Counted from the stretch's first letter, positions 25,901 to 40,090 are shown. The stretch is 64,000 nt of DNA from Phallusia mammillata (GCA_003260075.1 QLIY01000022.1:102830-166829), one strand, 5' to 3'. Made by a program: numbers and translations. Notes: generated by a model from the letters alone, not told the origin.

Positions 25901-26792
25901 GCCATTGTTCAACCGAACAACAAGCCCGAGAGAATTTTGCGGACATAAAATAGAGTTTAATAGGTTACTAAATGCGGTTATTCATGTCCCTAAGGCACAA
26001 ACAACCGATAACGACTGACCAACCAAACGCGATCCGAAAAGGAAAAAAAGGCAAATGTTTGGCTGTGAGACTGCTGTCGAGTGTCGATAAAGCAGTATTT
26101 TACGAAGTAGTAATATGTTGTCACAATTAGCTGTGCGTGAAGGCAAATGACGAACAAATGGTGCTGTTCTATTTTAGCAGGAAATGCAACAAAAGGGTTA
26201 TAGTCAATTTGTTACGGAACTGCACATCGTCGATAGCCTGCCTTCCAACTGTTCCATTGAAGGCCTCCCTAGGCGATTGACTGCGCGGTCATTGTGCTTT
26301 CGCCGATTACATGCAGCAGTGTCAGTTGAGCCCGCTGGCTTTCATTTCAGTAACAGACTTTTTCAGAGCAGTCTTCATTTACCGCCATGATCTGCAGTTC
26401 ATAACAAGACGATGTGCTTGAGACTAAACAGAACAAACCGCACTGAGTAGCGTACACACTACACAGCCGTCGGGCAATAGCCAGCCAACAGTTGTAGCTT
26501 GCTGTATTATATCAGATTACGTTTCAAAAGACAGGCTTAAACAAAGTAGTCCATGGAGAGTGTATTAGTTGAAATCAGTACGCAAGACATGAGCATCAGT
26601 GAAGAAGAACAAAATAGAACAGTCTTGTATTACGTCACAAACCACAATTGGTGCTCATTTTAAATGAGGTTTTGTTGGTTAACTGAGAATGAGATTACTA
26701 CGCGATTGTGAAATCTTTAGGTGTAAACAAGATTTTTGATTTATTACAGATACTGTGTTTAATATTAACTGCGCTCAACGTTTGTAGTAGCC
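22909..26792. other. 3.9 kb intergenic region, nothing recognised
   Basis: AT-rich sequence between the hAT copy and the third ephrin gene. It contains only short open frames without family motifs, and no tRNA-like or terminal-repeat structure. Any ephrin 3 promoter must lie at its right end. Confidence 0.4.
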
Positions 26793-29700
26793 ATGAGGAT
26801 TGCGATTATCGTTCTGTTTCTGCTTACCAACGCCAAGGTTGGAATAACAAATCGACGAGTCTCCCACTCCAAAGAGGTTCATGAGATTACCTGGGACCCG
26901 AAAGTTACCAACGGGTGAGTATTTAGTAATTTGTTTTTTAAGACATAAAAAACAAGTAAAATCCAGGCAATGAATGACTCAGTTTGGCAAAAACACACGC
27001 TTCGATAAATCCGCGGTTAAAGCATGCGCTCTTCGAACTTAACTTCCACGTAGCTGGAGGGATACGCCCGACCAACTGTGTTATGTAAAACACGAAAAGT
27101 GACTCACGAATTACCTGAAAATCGCGTGATGGTTTCAACTCAACGCGAAGATCGGTCAAAACAGATAAGTTAATCCCTAGCCCGGCACTTCATTCTACAC
27201 ATTGTTCGATGAGAGAAAAACATTGTATTGTAACCATGGGTTAGATTTTGGTACGACAATACCGTTGCTGACCATATGTTGTTAATAATTTATGCGCCTT
27301 TTTATAATGACAAGTTTCGCTCAAAATGAAACTAGCATGACTTGTCGTTTTTTACGAATCTCCACGAAACCTATTTGAACGATGCCAAGTTAAACATGGC
27401 CTTTGTCAAGTATAAAAAAAACTACTACTGTTAATATGTAACGGTTTCGATCTTAAAATCCCATAAACATCCAGTCGCAAAGCTACACACTAGGCCGTTT
27501 TACGCTCGATTACACATGAAGCTATGTGGGAGGATTCAGTTCTCGCTGTGTGTCAAAACCACAATCACAAGCGCTGCGAATTAATATGTTGTGTCTGTGA
27601 AACAAATGTGTTTTTGTTCATTTTTCAATGCCACACTATTTGTCATTCGATTCATCGAACTTCAGGTTATCAATTTCTTGGACAGAAAGCGGGATTTAAG
27701 CTCTGACGTACAATCGAGCACAAAAGCGTTTGTTATACCATCCGTCACTCGTCGGGCTATATTGTTTGCTCCATGAAAAGAATAGACCAGGTCTGGGCTT
27801 GCTGCACTTGAGTACACATTCGTGGGCTAAGAACGACCTCGTAAAGTAAACTTCATTCGCGCAAACAAGAGTTATTCCACTTTCCATTTTTTAGCGCAAC
27901 AAATCGAACTAATTCTCTTTAATTTTCTATATTATTACTAATAAAACTATTGTGGATACAAAAGTATTGGAGTTTAGAGCGTTATACATTGATTGATTAA
28001 AACAGGCCCTTTTAAAATTGGTATTTACCTAGGGCGTGCGTTTTATGGCATTGAGCAAATACATGACACTTGTTTGTGCTGACAAAGCAACATATCGTGT
28101 AAACTATTTATTGTCAAGGTTACATCACTGGTTTAGAGTTAAAATCTGCTTTATTAAGATGTTTTCTAAACTTCATGTATAAAGCCAGTCAAAGCGAGCT
28201 TGTATGTAAAGTAAAATAACTAAATCCACTTCGCAATGAACAGTCACACTCTTTGAAGATCACGAGTTTTGTCAGCTTAGAGATAATACATATTACATAC
28301 TGGTCAGTAGCGGTCAGTGTGGCACGTGACTTATAATGATTTGCAGGTGTCGTGGTACGTGACATGGCAAATTATGCCGGTCACCTGAAACGGCGAAACA
28401 TCCTTAATATTACCACCTTTGAAGTGATCTTTTGATAATCCCTTGCTATCAGCACGAGCGTGCCAGTCACCAAATCGTTAAAGCTTCCTTCTTAGCTTTG
28501 ACGTCGCAAAAAGTCCCCAAAACACCGTCACACTGACCATATTTGACACACCCATATAAGGCGCTTGTTAATGCAATAAAGGTTGAAGCTGATCTTGTGT
28601 CATGAAAAGACCAGTAATTGCCTACTACTTCGTACACACGTAGCAAAAAGAAAAACACCTTTAAATTTGACTAATTAGTAGCCGAGGGTTGAAATAGTTT
28701 CCATGCTTTGGCTGTGGGCGTAATGCGACGCTTGAAACGTGTCAATTGGGCGGCAAAAATATCACCTTTAACCCGTTCGTTGCGTGGTTCCGGGCACTTG
28801 ATCACTCACATCCTAACCAGTAAGAATTCTTTTCAGTCAAAGTGCCGACCATTTTATTACGAGTCATAAGCGCTGGCCTCTCGACGTTGGAGTGCTTGTG
28901 GCCAGTTGTAAATGCCCCATGCACTTTGTCCGATCAATGTGTAGAGCAATTCGGCCACTGTTATTAACTGTCTCATCAGCAACCACAACATGGCCTGGAA
29001 GGTGATCGTCGGCGTTCGGTACCGGGCCGTACCAGTCGCGAGATCTGCCCGAGCTTCCACTAACGACCACCTTACAATTGGCTGGCGTACGGAATCGGCT
29101 AATTTTGCGTTTTCACGCTATTGTTTCACGCGAGAACGTGATGTTTGAAAAAAACAAGACCCGCTACTCCCATTGAATTTTGACGCCTTCTGCAAAAGCA
29201 GTAAATTAAGGCACTTGGAAGATTGATAATTGATATCGGTTAAACCAGTGTGTTTCGCGATGCAAACTACAAATTACTTCCATTTGTTTTTTCCCCATTT
29301 CGGCTTATGGGAATCGATACGACAATAACGTGATTTTAAATATCTCTCAAGCGACGCAATATGACAATTTAAATATATTTCTATTTCCCGCTGTTTGCCA
29401 TCTGTTTGCTTTTCAAATGGACATCTGGAGCAAGTTTGAACTGTCAGCGTGAGATTTAGTTTAAAGCATCTTGTGTCTGTCGGGTTGGTTTATCCCCAAA
29501 GAGAAGAGGCCGCTTCACGCTGGTTCAATGTGCTAATCATATAATCTTATTTGGGCGCAACATGGCTTTGCGGCATTAGAGTTTACCATTCCCTCATTAG
29601 GGCGAAGTTAGATTATAGCATATGTCGCTGAGTTTTGTATACATAATCGCTGCATGGAATAACTTTCTTTACCACCAATACGGTTGCGCTGGGAATTTTT

Positions 29701-32700
29701 CGGGGGATAAAAATCTTCATCTTTTTTGTTTGTTGGTGGTTCGTTGACGAGAGGTGCGAGTTTAAAACTTCGCTACACACGTTTTGGTGGCTAATAATAA
29801 TTTTTTGCTGTGAAATTTATGTTTGCACTTTAAGCCGTGATCGCCGGCGGCGTATTTCGTGACATTAACAACAAACACAGTTAGCCCGCAGACATATAAG
29901 ATTTTTGGATAACAATACTAGCCGCCATAAATTATGAAAGGAGAAGTATTTAAACAGTCATGTCGTTGAAAAACAAAGACCAACCAATCTACTATAATAC
30001 CCACTGATCCTTATTTATGTGATTAAAACGTTAGACATCGCGTGTCTGTCGATTTTGGACAGCGGGATATACATTTGCGGGCAATAAATCGTGTTGAATT
30101 TAACGACTGTCTCGTGAAGTTTAAACTTAAATAATAACACACTTAAAGACAGTGTTGGATTTTAACAAACCACTTTACAAGAGAAATCTCCGAATAAATC
30201 ATTTGGGCGAGTCTTATCCACGATCCTTAAGTGTCGCTGCCACTTGCCAATGTACACTTAAAACATGTAAGAATTGGTCAGCTTGGCCGTCGTTTAGGTA
30301 GCTGGACAAGCGAGCACTCAAACTCGATGATTTCAACTTCAACGATTTTTTTGACTCAAGTGTGCTGGTGGGTGCGTCAGCGTGAATGTTCAAATGTTCG
30401 CGAGAAGTGATCAAGAAGCTTTCGAGTGATCTTGAAGCGTTACACTCTGTCGAATCGTGAGCTAATGATGTTTGCTGCCGTCGTAGCCGCCCAAACCATC
30501 TCATTTACGACTAGGTTCAAAGTCAAAACAGTGAACGTGTGCTGTGCACGTAGCTGTGATGACATCACGATGAGATCATACATGCTCTGTAAATATATGT
30601 GTGACATAAAAAAACAGACTTTTGGCAGATTGTTCAAGTGGTCCCATTTGACCAATAAACGTCGGACAAATATTGACATCTAAGGCAATGTTGCACCATA
30701 GCATTAGTTTCACTTCTGCTCCAGCACTTTGCAGCCTTCAAACGCGAACAGCACTCAACGTAAAGAGATACTCTACACCGCGCTGGAGGTTACAAGTCGT
30801 GTATAATGCCAACGCAACATCTGTACGACAAGCCCTCACCATGTGGTGAACCCTTGCCCATAAGCTGACAACCCAATCTTAGTTGTAAATGAACAGACAA
30901 GCACCCAGTTTATAAGAACATAAGATTCGCGGAGCCTAAAAGAGTTTGGACCCGTATCATATGACAAAAGCTACTCCTGCTTTTGTCGGTTTGTTGACGG
31001 CGTAACTATACGCGGCCGTGGGTTCACGATCGTATAATCGAACGAGCATTGTCCCCGACAGGTAGATAATCTTTAACTTTCTGTGTGCCCAGCGTCGCAG
31101 TTTAGCCTTTCCGTCTGCTTAAACAGCGTTGGAACTAGCTCAACCGAATTCGTTTATGGCGCTCAACAAACGTCACTAATTACCCATACACTTGAACAAA
31201 GATTAAAACCATGACAACAGCAGGTTCCTTCGAATCAATCACAACATTGTTGCTTGTATTTTTGACCAAACTTCCCCTTTCGGAAGCTTTTCAAAATTTG
31301 TGTGCGTTTCTCAGGTAAAACAAAGTTTTGGGAACAACCTTGGCACATTTAAACCGAACTGTGAAACTAGTAATTACGTCAGGTGTGTCAGATCACGTCA
31401 CAACGTTAAACATTGGAAAATGACATAATGTGTATTCTGCGTCTACTATACAACAAACCAGTCACGTGACCCAACTACACCCACCTACACAAGAAAACTG
31501 AAATCTAAATTTAGCCCCGTTTACCATTGTTATACCAGCCGATGACGTCAATGAACATGTCTTCCTACTCAACATACATATACACGTCCCCAAAACAAAT
31601 GAGAATGTAGCCAGGGTGTCCAAACACCTACAATACACATCAAACGTTCTGTTGTTTTGAGCTTGTACTATTTCTGTTGCAGACTCGGCAATGGTCAGAT
31701 TTACCACATCAATGTAAAGGGGGGGGGGCACTCAACATACATATACACGTCCCCAAAACAAATGAGCATGTAGCCAGGGTGTCCAAAACACCTACAATAC
31801 ACATCAAACGTTCTGTTGTTTTGAGCTTGTACTGTTTCTGTTGCAGACTCGGCAATGGTCAGATTTACCACATCAATGTAAAGATGAATGAGTACATGGA
31901 CATATTTTGTCCGCAATACGACGCTGACGCCCCTGAAGCCCAAGTCCTGAAGTTTGTAATCTACAATGTCAGTTACCAGTCTTTCCAGGCGTGCACCAAA
32001 ACCAATGGTAAGAGCAAAGTTACTACAAAAGACTTTTCGCTAAAGATTATTAAGGCCCACACAATATGAAATAACATTGACATTCGATGGTGTGGAGTAT
32101 TGTGGTAAAGCGTCCATTGTGAATTTTATTTTTATCAAACTATGTGACTGGGCGGATTTATTGTGGCTGCTTCTGTTTGTTGTGCAGTTTCCGCAGCGAC
32201 GTATATTTTGTTAGCCCCAATCTCCATACGATGCGCTGGTGTATGGCACGAAAAAGTGACAAAATGAGTTTGCCCCATGGGTGGTCTTTATCATTCGAAT
32301 ATACGCCTTTGTAGTGTCGATGTGGCGTTTTAGCCCAAATTGTCGCCGCGCCCGCCATCTTCAAACGTATGTTTGCCGTGCCCCGTGGTTTAAAACCTCT
32401 CTTTTCATATTCACAGAAGCAAAAAAGATCTTCAACTGTAGTTCACCAATCACATCGCGCAAATTGACGACCAAGTTCCAACGTCGAAGCCCAAACCCAC
32501 TGGGTTTCGTATTCAAACCGGACTCCGATTATTATTACATCGGTAAGGAACTCCCATTGATCATTGCTTTGTTTGGCGGCCTCTGATGTATGGGTTTTTT
32601 AAAAGAAATGGGAAAATCAAGTCGTGTTTCCAACCAGCCTCACTCACCGTGGGCGACCGTTCCCCACGATACTTTCGAACACGTCAATAGTTTCCGAGCT

Positions 32701-33749
32701 TTTTGGAGTTAGTGTTGCGTTCCAAGCCTTGATCGTCGGCCAATCACGCGGAAGGTCTTCCTGGAAACTCGTCTGCGGAATGCTTTTATGTCAAAACGTT
32801 TCCTTAGAGATAGAATTTCTTTTTTTGCTGGCATCAGTGCAGGGTTAAAATGTTTAACCGTTGTTTGGCCAAAAATGTCACTTGCTCCTTGCACTAAAAA
32901 GGTTAAGAAAACAAAAAATAGCACATTCATAACGTATTTTAACAATTTTATTTTCGTCACAGCTTTTACCGATGAAGACAAGAAAGGGTGTGAAAACGCA
33001 ATGCGCATGCATATTAAAGTTCACCACCGAGACCGAGTCAACGCCCACACGAAAGTACCAACAGTAAATGATAATTCTTCACCCAAAGTACCAGATGTGA
33101 AACCGCCTCCTGCTAACACTAAATCCACCACAAAGAAACCCACAACTACAAGGTCTACTACCAAGAAAATTGCAACGACGCATGCCCGAACCCCCAAAAA
33201 TGGACATCGAGGTAAAACGAATTTACTGCATTTTAGCTTTTCTCATTAAATTTCACTTTTACTGTCCCACCTCTTTTCCTTATACTAGTGGTTCTTAACC
33301 TGTTGGTACTACTAATACCACTGAGATCAACTAGATAACTTATATGTAGCCACAAAAAATAACCATATAATTAGCCTCTTTTACCCCTTTAAATTACGCC
33401 TACAGGGGTAAATACCCACAGGTTTAGAACCAACGCTTTATAATATGTCCTTTGATCTGTAACTTTCTAAACACATCGTGTCTGAAGGGCCCGATAAAAA
33501 CAGCTAAACAAACCCAGCAAATTCATTATTTTATTTTGTATGTTTCAAACTTTAATACAACTGTGCTTGGTTTTTAGTCTTTTCCTTCTTCAACTGGCCC
33601 AAATATTATCATTAACACGAGTTCTCCTTATATTTACAGTTGGCGATCCGTCAGTTGGTGGTTCAGGTTCTCCCGGTGCAGCTTCAACGCTTCAATGTTC
33701 ACCTTTGTGGTTTTTATTCATCTGCGCGATGGCAATACTAAGGAATTAA
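26793..33749 (+). CDS. Efna: ephrin-A-type ligand 3 (GPI-anchored), 5 exons
   Basis: Third ephrin paralogue. Exons 26793-26914, 31847-32007, 32417-32542, 32963-33211 and 33640-33749 join in phases 2,1,1,1 to 255 aa. Exon 1 gives a signal peptide and the first ephrin strand (EVHEITWDPKV). Exon 2 gives NVKMNEYMDIFCPQY (Cys62) and an NVS sequon. Exon 3 carries the GH loop RRSPNPLGFVF and DYYYI. Exon 4 holds the last ephrin strand plus a Lys/Thr-rich stalk, so the exon division differs from the other two genes. Exon 5 ends in a hydrophobic stretch (PLWFLFICAMAIL), a GPI signal. It is more divergent than paralogues 1 and 2. The 4.9-kb first intron makes the choice of exon 1 less certain than the rest; an alternative start is at 31211. 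Exon 2 is partly duplicated at 31683-31718. Confidence 0.87.
31211..31314 (+). other. candidate alternative first exon for ephrin 3
   Basis: An ATG opens 34 codons plus two bases with a hydrophobic signal-like core (TTLLLVFLTKLPLSEAF). It ends at CTCAG|GTAAAA, a valid donor in phase 2. Length (104 bp) and phase equal those of ephrin 2 exon 1, so it could splice to 31847. It lacks the H-x-x-x-W start of the ephrin fold that the 26793 exon has, so I rank it second. It may be coincidence. Confidence 0.25.
31567..31883 (+). repeat. duplication of ephrin 3 exon 2 start across a 10-G spacer
   Basis: 31567-31718 and 31730-31883 are direct copies around G x10 at 31719-31728. Both contain the splice acceptor TGTTGCAG and the first 36 bases of exon 2. 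Only the second copy continues into the full exon. Small differences (CCAAACACC versus CCAAAACACC) suggest alleles. Confidence 0.75.
33285..33435. mobile_element. short MITE-like inverted-repeat element in ephrin 3 intron 4
   Basis: The ends CTAGTGGTTCTTAACCTGT and the reverse complement of ACAGGTTTAGAACCAACG are imperfect inverted repeats of the hAT GTGGTTCT type. The flanks CCTTATA and CTTTATA could be a decayed 8-bp target duplication. About 150 bp, non-coding. Confidence 0.45.
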
Positions 33750-36700
33750 CAATTGGCTGGAAGATTTATTTTGAAACTTGATCTGCCTCATCGCGCTGTG
33801 AATGCAGGCAATTCGAGAGTTTGGGAAAGGCATTGGGAAAATACGAGGCTTTAACCCACGAGAACTTTTGGGGAAGTTTTAAGTCAAGCGGGAGTTCAAA
33901 AAATGAACAAACAATTTTCTTCAATCGCAGAAATCTCTCACCATCAAGATTTTCATGCACTTAGGATTTCTGAATCAGATTGTTATTTTGCTAAATGGGA
34001 ATTTGATATAGGGTATGATGCATAAACCTTTAATGAAGACAACTGTAAAACGGATTTCATTACCACCATTGCCTGTAGCGCATTGCCAAATCGTCGCCCG
34101 CCTGCCGTTATACTTTACAACTGCTTGCTTCGGATACACAAGGCAACGACCTTTTCGGTTTCCTGCGGCTATATTACTGCAGTCTGTCTGCCCAAAATGA
34201 AACTCCTCGGAAGAAGATTTTTAATTGTCACACTGTGCTGGCGTGGTAGACAATATTAAAAACATGGGTGTATTTGTGTTGCGAGATCATGTTCATACAT
34301 GTTCCTCAAAGGGGCGAAACTTTTTGTTAGTTTAAACATGTCTTTTTAAACGATTTAGGGGTCTAAATGTGTACTTTATAGCTCAAAATCCAAGGGAACC
34401 GATAAGTTTGACCTTGTGTATCATCCTTTTAAGATAATTGACGCAACTTAATACCATAAAGCAAAGGATAAGATTTTATCGACACTTACCCCTGCTTAAC
34501 TTTAAGTGAACCTTGTGTACAACCGGTCACAGCGATCGCCTACTTTAACGCTGCTACATAAAGACGAAATCAAGTTATCTGTACGTCCAATGACAACACC
34601 AATGAAACCATTGGAAAATATCAATTTTATGTTTGAAAAAGTTTTTCTTTTTTTTGCGTTTTACTTTGATCAAAATTATCGTTGTTTTCTCTGCCAAATG
34701 TTTCGTTTCATTCGTCACCTCAATTTTACAAAGCAAAAACTTATTTTAATGATCGACAAATGGACGGTTTTGACAGTCCCTGAATTGTAAAGTCGAGGGG
34801 ACGAATATTTTCTGGTTGTTCGCACAACACTGTGAGTTTAAACTGTATTTTTTCGCTTGTTTTCCTTTTTTCCGTTTTCTTTTCTTGTTGTTTTTGTTTT
34901 GTTCAAGTGATAACAGAATAAAATTACAAATCCTAAAAAGTCCTCGTTTTGGCAGTATTTTAGACACACTTAATAAAACTAAAAAAGTGGTATTGCTACT
35001 GAGAGCAGAGACAAATTTAACACTATATTTTGGCAACCTAACAAATCTATTCCAACATCTTCTTTGCTGTAATCATCTACTTGTAATAATCATAGAGGTG
35101 TTTAAACATGGCGCTTATCTATCTTGCTATTACAGCCATTTTTCGTAACTCTGCAAGAGTAAATAACTACTATTCACTTACCAGCGCAAAGTGAAGGAGT
35201 GGCAAAATACACACCTGTAATTTTAACAATTGCCGCGTTTCAAATGTCTGCATGGCGTAATAGTTTTACTGAGGAACTGTTTGGATTTATCGATCATCTT
35301 TTTTAACCTTCACACACACAAAAAGGAACCATAATAGACAAATGAGATTTTCATGATAAATTTCAGGACTTGGTTCTGTAAAAAATATTAGTCATCTTGT
35401 GGTATTTTGTAAGTGAACCACCTTAATTCAACACATTTTCTGTGTACACTTACCTTTGCGCGATAAAAACATTATTTATTGTGGCCTGTCGACGAATTGT
35501 TTTGTTTGCTTGTCGTACATTAACGTAGCACACACGAACACAATGGGGCCATTATGTGATACAATCTCCCAGAATCGAGCAAATGTTTGACTTGTTTGCT
35601 ACCAAGGTTAGAATTAATGGAGCCTTTGCTGAGTGAATAAGTGGCCAAACAGATGCAACACACCATATTGAGTAAATATATTGGTGAACTGTTCTGTGAA
35701 AGTTGTCAATGCTATATTCTCCCTAAGTGTTACTATGTATAATCCAAGTAATGTTTAGGACTTTTGTTGTTGATGTAAGTGTAGTAAAAAAATCTCCGCA
35801 ACACATTGGCCTTTGTTATACAAGACCATATTTGGTCACACAAGGCGGGTGCAAATTTACGCGTTGGCTGGAATACACAAATCGCATGTAGTGTGGGGAT
35901 TTTGAAACCAGTCCTTCTGAAATTTCCATCTTGTTGGTGTTAAACAATATTTTGACTTAAATAAAGATTTGACTGGACCTTACGGGTTTTCCAGTTCTAA
36001 AGGTTGTGGTTATTTTTCCAAGAAAACTGAGATAACATATTGTGAATGTTGTTGAAAAATAGGTTATCCTTGTAGCAACCGCCCAAAATCAGTTTTAGTG
36101 GTTTGAAAAGAAACAAATAAAAATAAACCGAACAAGAACGAAATCTTTGACAAGAGATATAAGTCAATTTAGGGTTCTTTAGCGCCATCTTGTGAAAGTT
36201 TGTTTGACCAAATCTTTAGTGTATTTGCAATAAAGAAAACAAATAAAGAAAGGGGGTATTTTGTTTGTTTACTACGTTAAAACACACTTTTCCAAACCGT
36301 TGGTTAGTCTCAGTTTTTTTTATATTTGATATTTTGCAGTGGAACTTAATGTTAGTCGTGTTTTCAAAGTACTTTCCAATAATATTCCGATTTGATAAAC
36401 CACAATTTGCATGACATTAATGTTGTGGGGAAATCTGCGGTGGGGAGTAAATTCAGACAGCATAAGGCTACTGCGACTATTTAGGATTCCCTAAAGAGCA
36501 ACATGCGAATGCCAATACCTTTGAGTCATCCAGTTGAAATGATTGACAGTAAGTTTATGTGCTGCGCCGTTATAGTTAGTTTTCATAAATATTACAAAAA
36601 CATTAAATAACAAAGTAGTAAGGCATTTTTTGCCATATTGTTTATTATTTTTTGAGGATTTTGCAGTCGTTTCCTGATCCTGCGGCACTAAAGTTTTTTG

Positions 36701-38909
36701 CACTATATACTGTATCGTTTTTAAGTCTAGTTTCAAAACTCATACGAAACAATATCTTGGAATTTTCTGGAGTCTTTCCTGAATGCTAAAACTTAAATTG
36801 CATAAATCGCAGTGTCATAATTATAACGGTCTACAAAAAAACAAAAGCTAGATCATGAAATACAGTACAGGGCTAAACCATCTTTCTTTTATGTTTTCTG
36901 TGGTCATAGGGAGGTTGTAACATATGTTACAGCAAGAAAATATCTTGATAACTAACATTTTGTCATCACTTACACACGCCGCTTACCACCCATGGTGAAG
37001 CAAACACGACACCGGGAATTTACTATGTTCAAATGCCCTCCTTCACAAGGCAAGTGAAGGTTTGATAAACCATCTTATAAGACATCAGGACAGCTTATGC
37101 AACGTGGTATAATGTTGGATTGAAACGGATATTGATACTAAATTTGTGAAATTACGTTTTACATTAAAGCATTTAATCGCAATCACATTGAAGTAGTGTA
37201 TTTTACAATATTTCAATTCATATTGAAATGCTATATTGTTTGTTGTACCAACCAATTTCTGAATGTTTCATTTTTTTATTTGCGCATACATGAAAAAATA
37301 TTCAGCTCAAAAAGTAGCACTTGGAAAAACACAAAATCAAAGGCGCACTTCAAACAAAAAACACAATGTGAAACAAAGACATGGCAAGATCGAAACCCAG
37401 CCCAAGTTACGCAATACCTTCAAAAACAATGCGTCACCAGAACGCCCCAACTGTATTACGAGGTTAAACGCAGATTTATTATTTATGACCGTAAAGTGCA
37501 TTATCCTCATTCAATCCAAAGATTAATCTACTCATCATCGATCGATGGGCCTTACTCATGCCGCTAGGTGGGGCTGCAACACAAAATTTTCGGGAGTTGA
37601 AAAAACTGTGCCACCAGCGGCTGATCGGCCTCGGTCTGAAACCAAATTGTATTTGCTTGGCTCAGCAAAGACAAAGCTGTTTTACAGCATGTTGTACTTA
37701 ACGTCCTCCGCCTTGGAGATCATCACTGATGCCTCTTTTGGCCCACGGAAAAGTTTTCACGCAACATACATGCACATTAACAAAGCAATCAGAAAACTGG
37801 ACAAGGTCAGTCCAAATGATACTTGATGAATTCGTGTTGCTGCATTGTCGTCGTTATTGGACGATGCTGCAGCACTTGCACGCGGCGCTTGAGGCGTTTT
37901 AACAATAGGCCTCACTACTGGATCCATCGGTTTGTGTTTATTGTGGTTTTCACGCTTGTGATCACGAGTGTTGCTGATTGCATCTGCGAAGTAAAAACAA
38001 GTTTGTTAAAAACCAGCACAACGTGTTTTTTAGCCGTGTAACAGTGTAAGCAGGACCTTATTGAAACTTTGAGGAGTAACTTCATACACCTGGAACCGTA
38101 TTTGTATATGTTCGATTGTACTATACTTTGTAAACAAATTATAAACTTGTATGCTTTTTATTTTATATTTTGAAATTGCATTAGTTTAACACGTTAGCTC
38201 CCAAACCTATTTACTGCAGGGAGTTTAGTCACTCTGTATCTAATTGAAAAGGAATTCCAGTCGCTGCTTTGGTCGAAAGGCGTAAATAGGTGGTATGAGA
38301 AGCTTTGACTTTCGTTTTAAACTTCAACTTTATCACGACTAAACTTAATTGAATGGCATATATGTGATGTGTAGCATGTCGTAAGTTTCAACACTCCTAA
38401 CAGGTCGTTTCGATAAAAGGTATTCCTGACACGACACTGTATATGCGTCTGTTATATCAGTTCTTATCAGTCACATGCTATCCTTAAATCCCATCGCTAA
38501 TAGCTTTCCAGTTTTGTCTGTGTTTTAGGTCTGATGTCCTATGTTTACCAATGTGGTGGTGATAGTGGATACGTGTGTTTTCCTTGACCCAATATTTACT
38601 GACACAAAAGCTTTCTGCTGTTCGATTAGTGGTAAGCTTAAGTGACAACCAACCAACCTGGCGATTGAATAAATATTTCAGGTCCTCTGTTATTTTTCCA
38701 TGAGTTTTTGTGCTTGGAGTCTTGACCTAAAATTAAAACAATATATTTTTCTCACCGAAATTACCACAAAATAGAGTCTTTCTATCTGTTCTCATAAAGA
38801 AAGGTCCTAACTGTTGTGTTACTCATGTTTTGTTTTTGATGCTGTTTTTATGTGCTTTTATTTAGGCTTAGTAAGATTTGTTTTAGGTATAATCGCCATT
38901 TAAATTGTA
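33750..38909. other. gene desert, part 1
   Basis: The 3' flank of ephrin 3 and beyond. I find no exon with consistent splice sites, no RNA gene and no terminal repeats. Open frames at 34506-35148 and 37196-37826 are AT-driven or motif-free. The stretch could hold regulatory DNA for the ephrin cluster or the kinase gene, but no site can be named. Confidence 0.4.
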
Positions 38910-39051
38910 TTACTTTCGAACTGATGACGCTGCCCTTGATTCTAAATCCTTGATACGATCTACATACCTTGGTCTTTTTCTTTTCTGATGGTAATAACAA
39001 GTTTCAAGATGTCCTTGTCGCATGTTCCACTTTGCTTCGTTCTCGGCTTGG
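38910..39051 (-). CDS. candidate terminal exon of an unrecognised minus-strand gene
   Basis: On the minus strand a strong acceptor (TTATTTTCAG) is followed by 46 in-frame codons and a stop at 38910-38912. The peptide is charged and helical-looking, with the segments ENEAKWNMRQGHLETCYY, KRKRPRY and DRIKDLESRAASS. A donor-like CAAG|GTATGT lies inside, at 38970, so it may instead be an internal exon in another frame. No upstream exon was found in the next kilobases. I do not recognise the family. It could be chance. Confidence 0.25.
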
Positions 39052-40090
39052 CTGAAAATAAAATAATATGTAAATAGATAGACAAATAACATCGCAGCTA
39101 TGTTATTCAAATTTTGTGGATAGAATCAACAACATTAGACTGTATACCGCCCTCTGGCAAATATATACACGATACTTTGAAGTGTTATTTTCAACACAAA
39201 TTGTCACAACTGTATTTGTGGTGAGAACATGTTGTTGCAAATCTTTTTACCAATTTGTAATGTAACTCATGGTCACGTTTTTACAAAATTGTTTAGGCTG
39301 TTTTAAAAATCTAGTTATTCAAATTTATTTACATTGTCACTTCATTACATTGTCATCGTTGAACGGTTTCATAAAACAGCATGGACACCGAAAAAAACAT
39401 GGGTTATCACTCGTCCTAAAAACATTGCTGGACAATTGTCAAAAAAGCTAAAACTTTTGACACAGCTTTCTAATAGTCGTTTATGCTATCAAAATAATTT
39501 AAAATCTGTTTGAAAACTATTTATTCAATATGAAACAAACACAAGCACATGTTGAATGCATAGACTCGAAACGTTGTTTCTCATACAACCGCGACATTTT
39601 AAAATATCAACGAAAAACATGTTTCAATGTTGACACCATGATGATTAAAATGGCGATCCCTATCTGGGGGTGAGTCCACCACAGTGACGCAACCAGCGGT
39701 GTTTTTACAATGATTTTGTCACGTTGCGTTCAAGGGCAGGTGCTATATAATAAACAGAACAAACTCATATCTAACCACCATCAATAACACTGATATGCGG
39801 TTACAGACTTAATGTTTCTTGTTTCAAGCATAAAAAATGGTTTATTGAAAGAAATTGTTTTTCTAACAAAAGAAATTTTTTTTACAATTCAGTAAAACCA
39901 CCACGTTTATAAAATTCACAAAAAGTTGGACTGATCAGAATTGATGACACTTGTCTATCACCTGACGCCAACACAAGCATCAGTGGACAGTTAAATTGGC
40001 TGCAACGAATGCCAATGTTTAGGCGTAAACATGTTTGAAAGAAGTTGAACAATACGGCATCCAATTTAACATCGCTAATCGCGAAGTCCG
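39052..40090. other. intergenic, nothing recognised
   Basis: AT-rich stretch with no supported gene or repeat. Confidence 0.4.
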
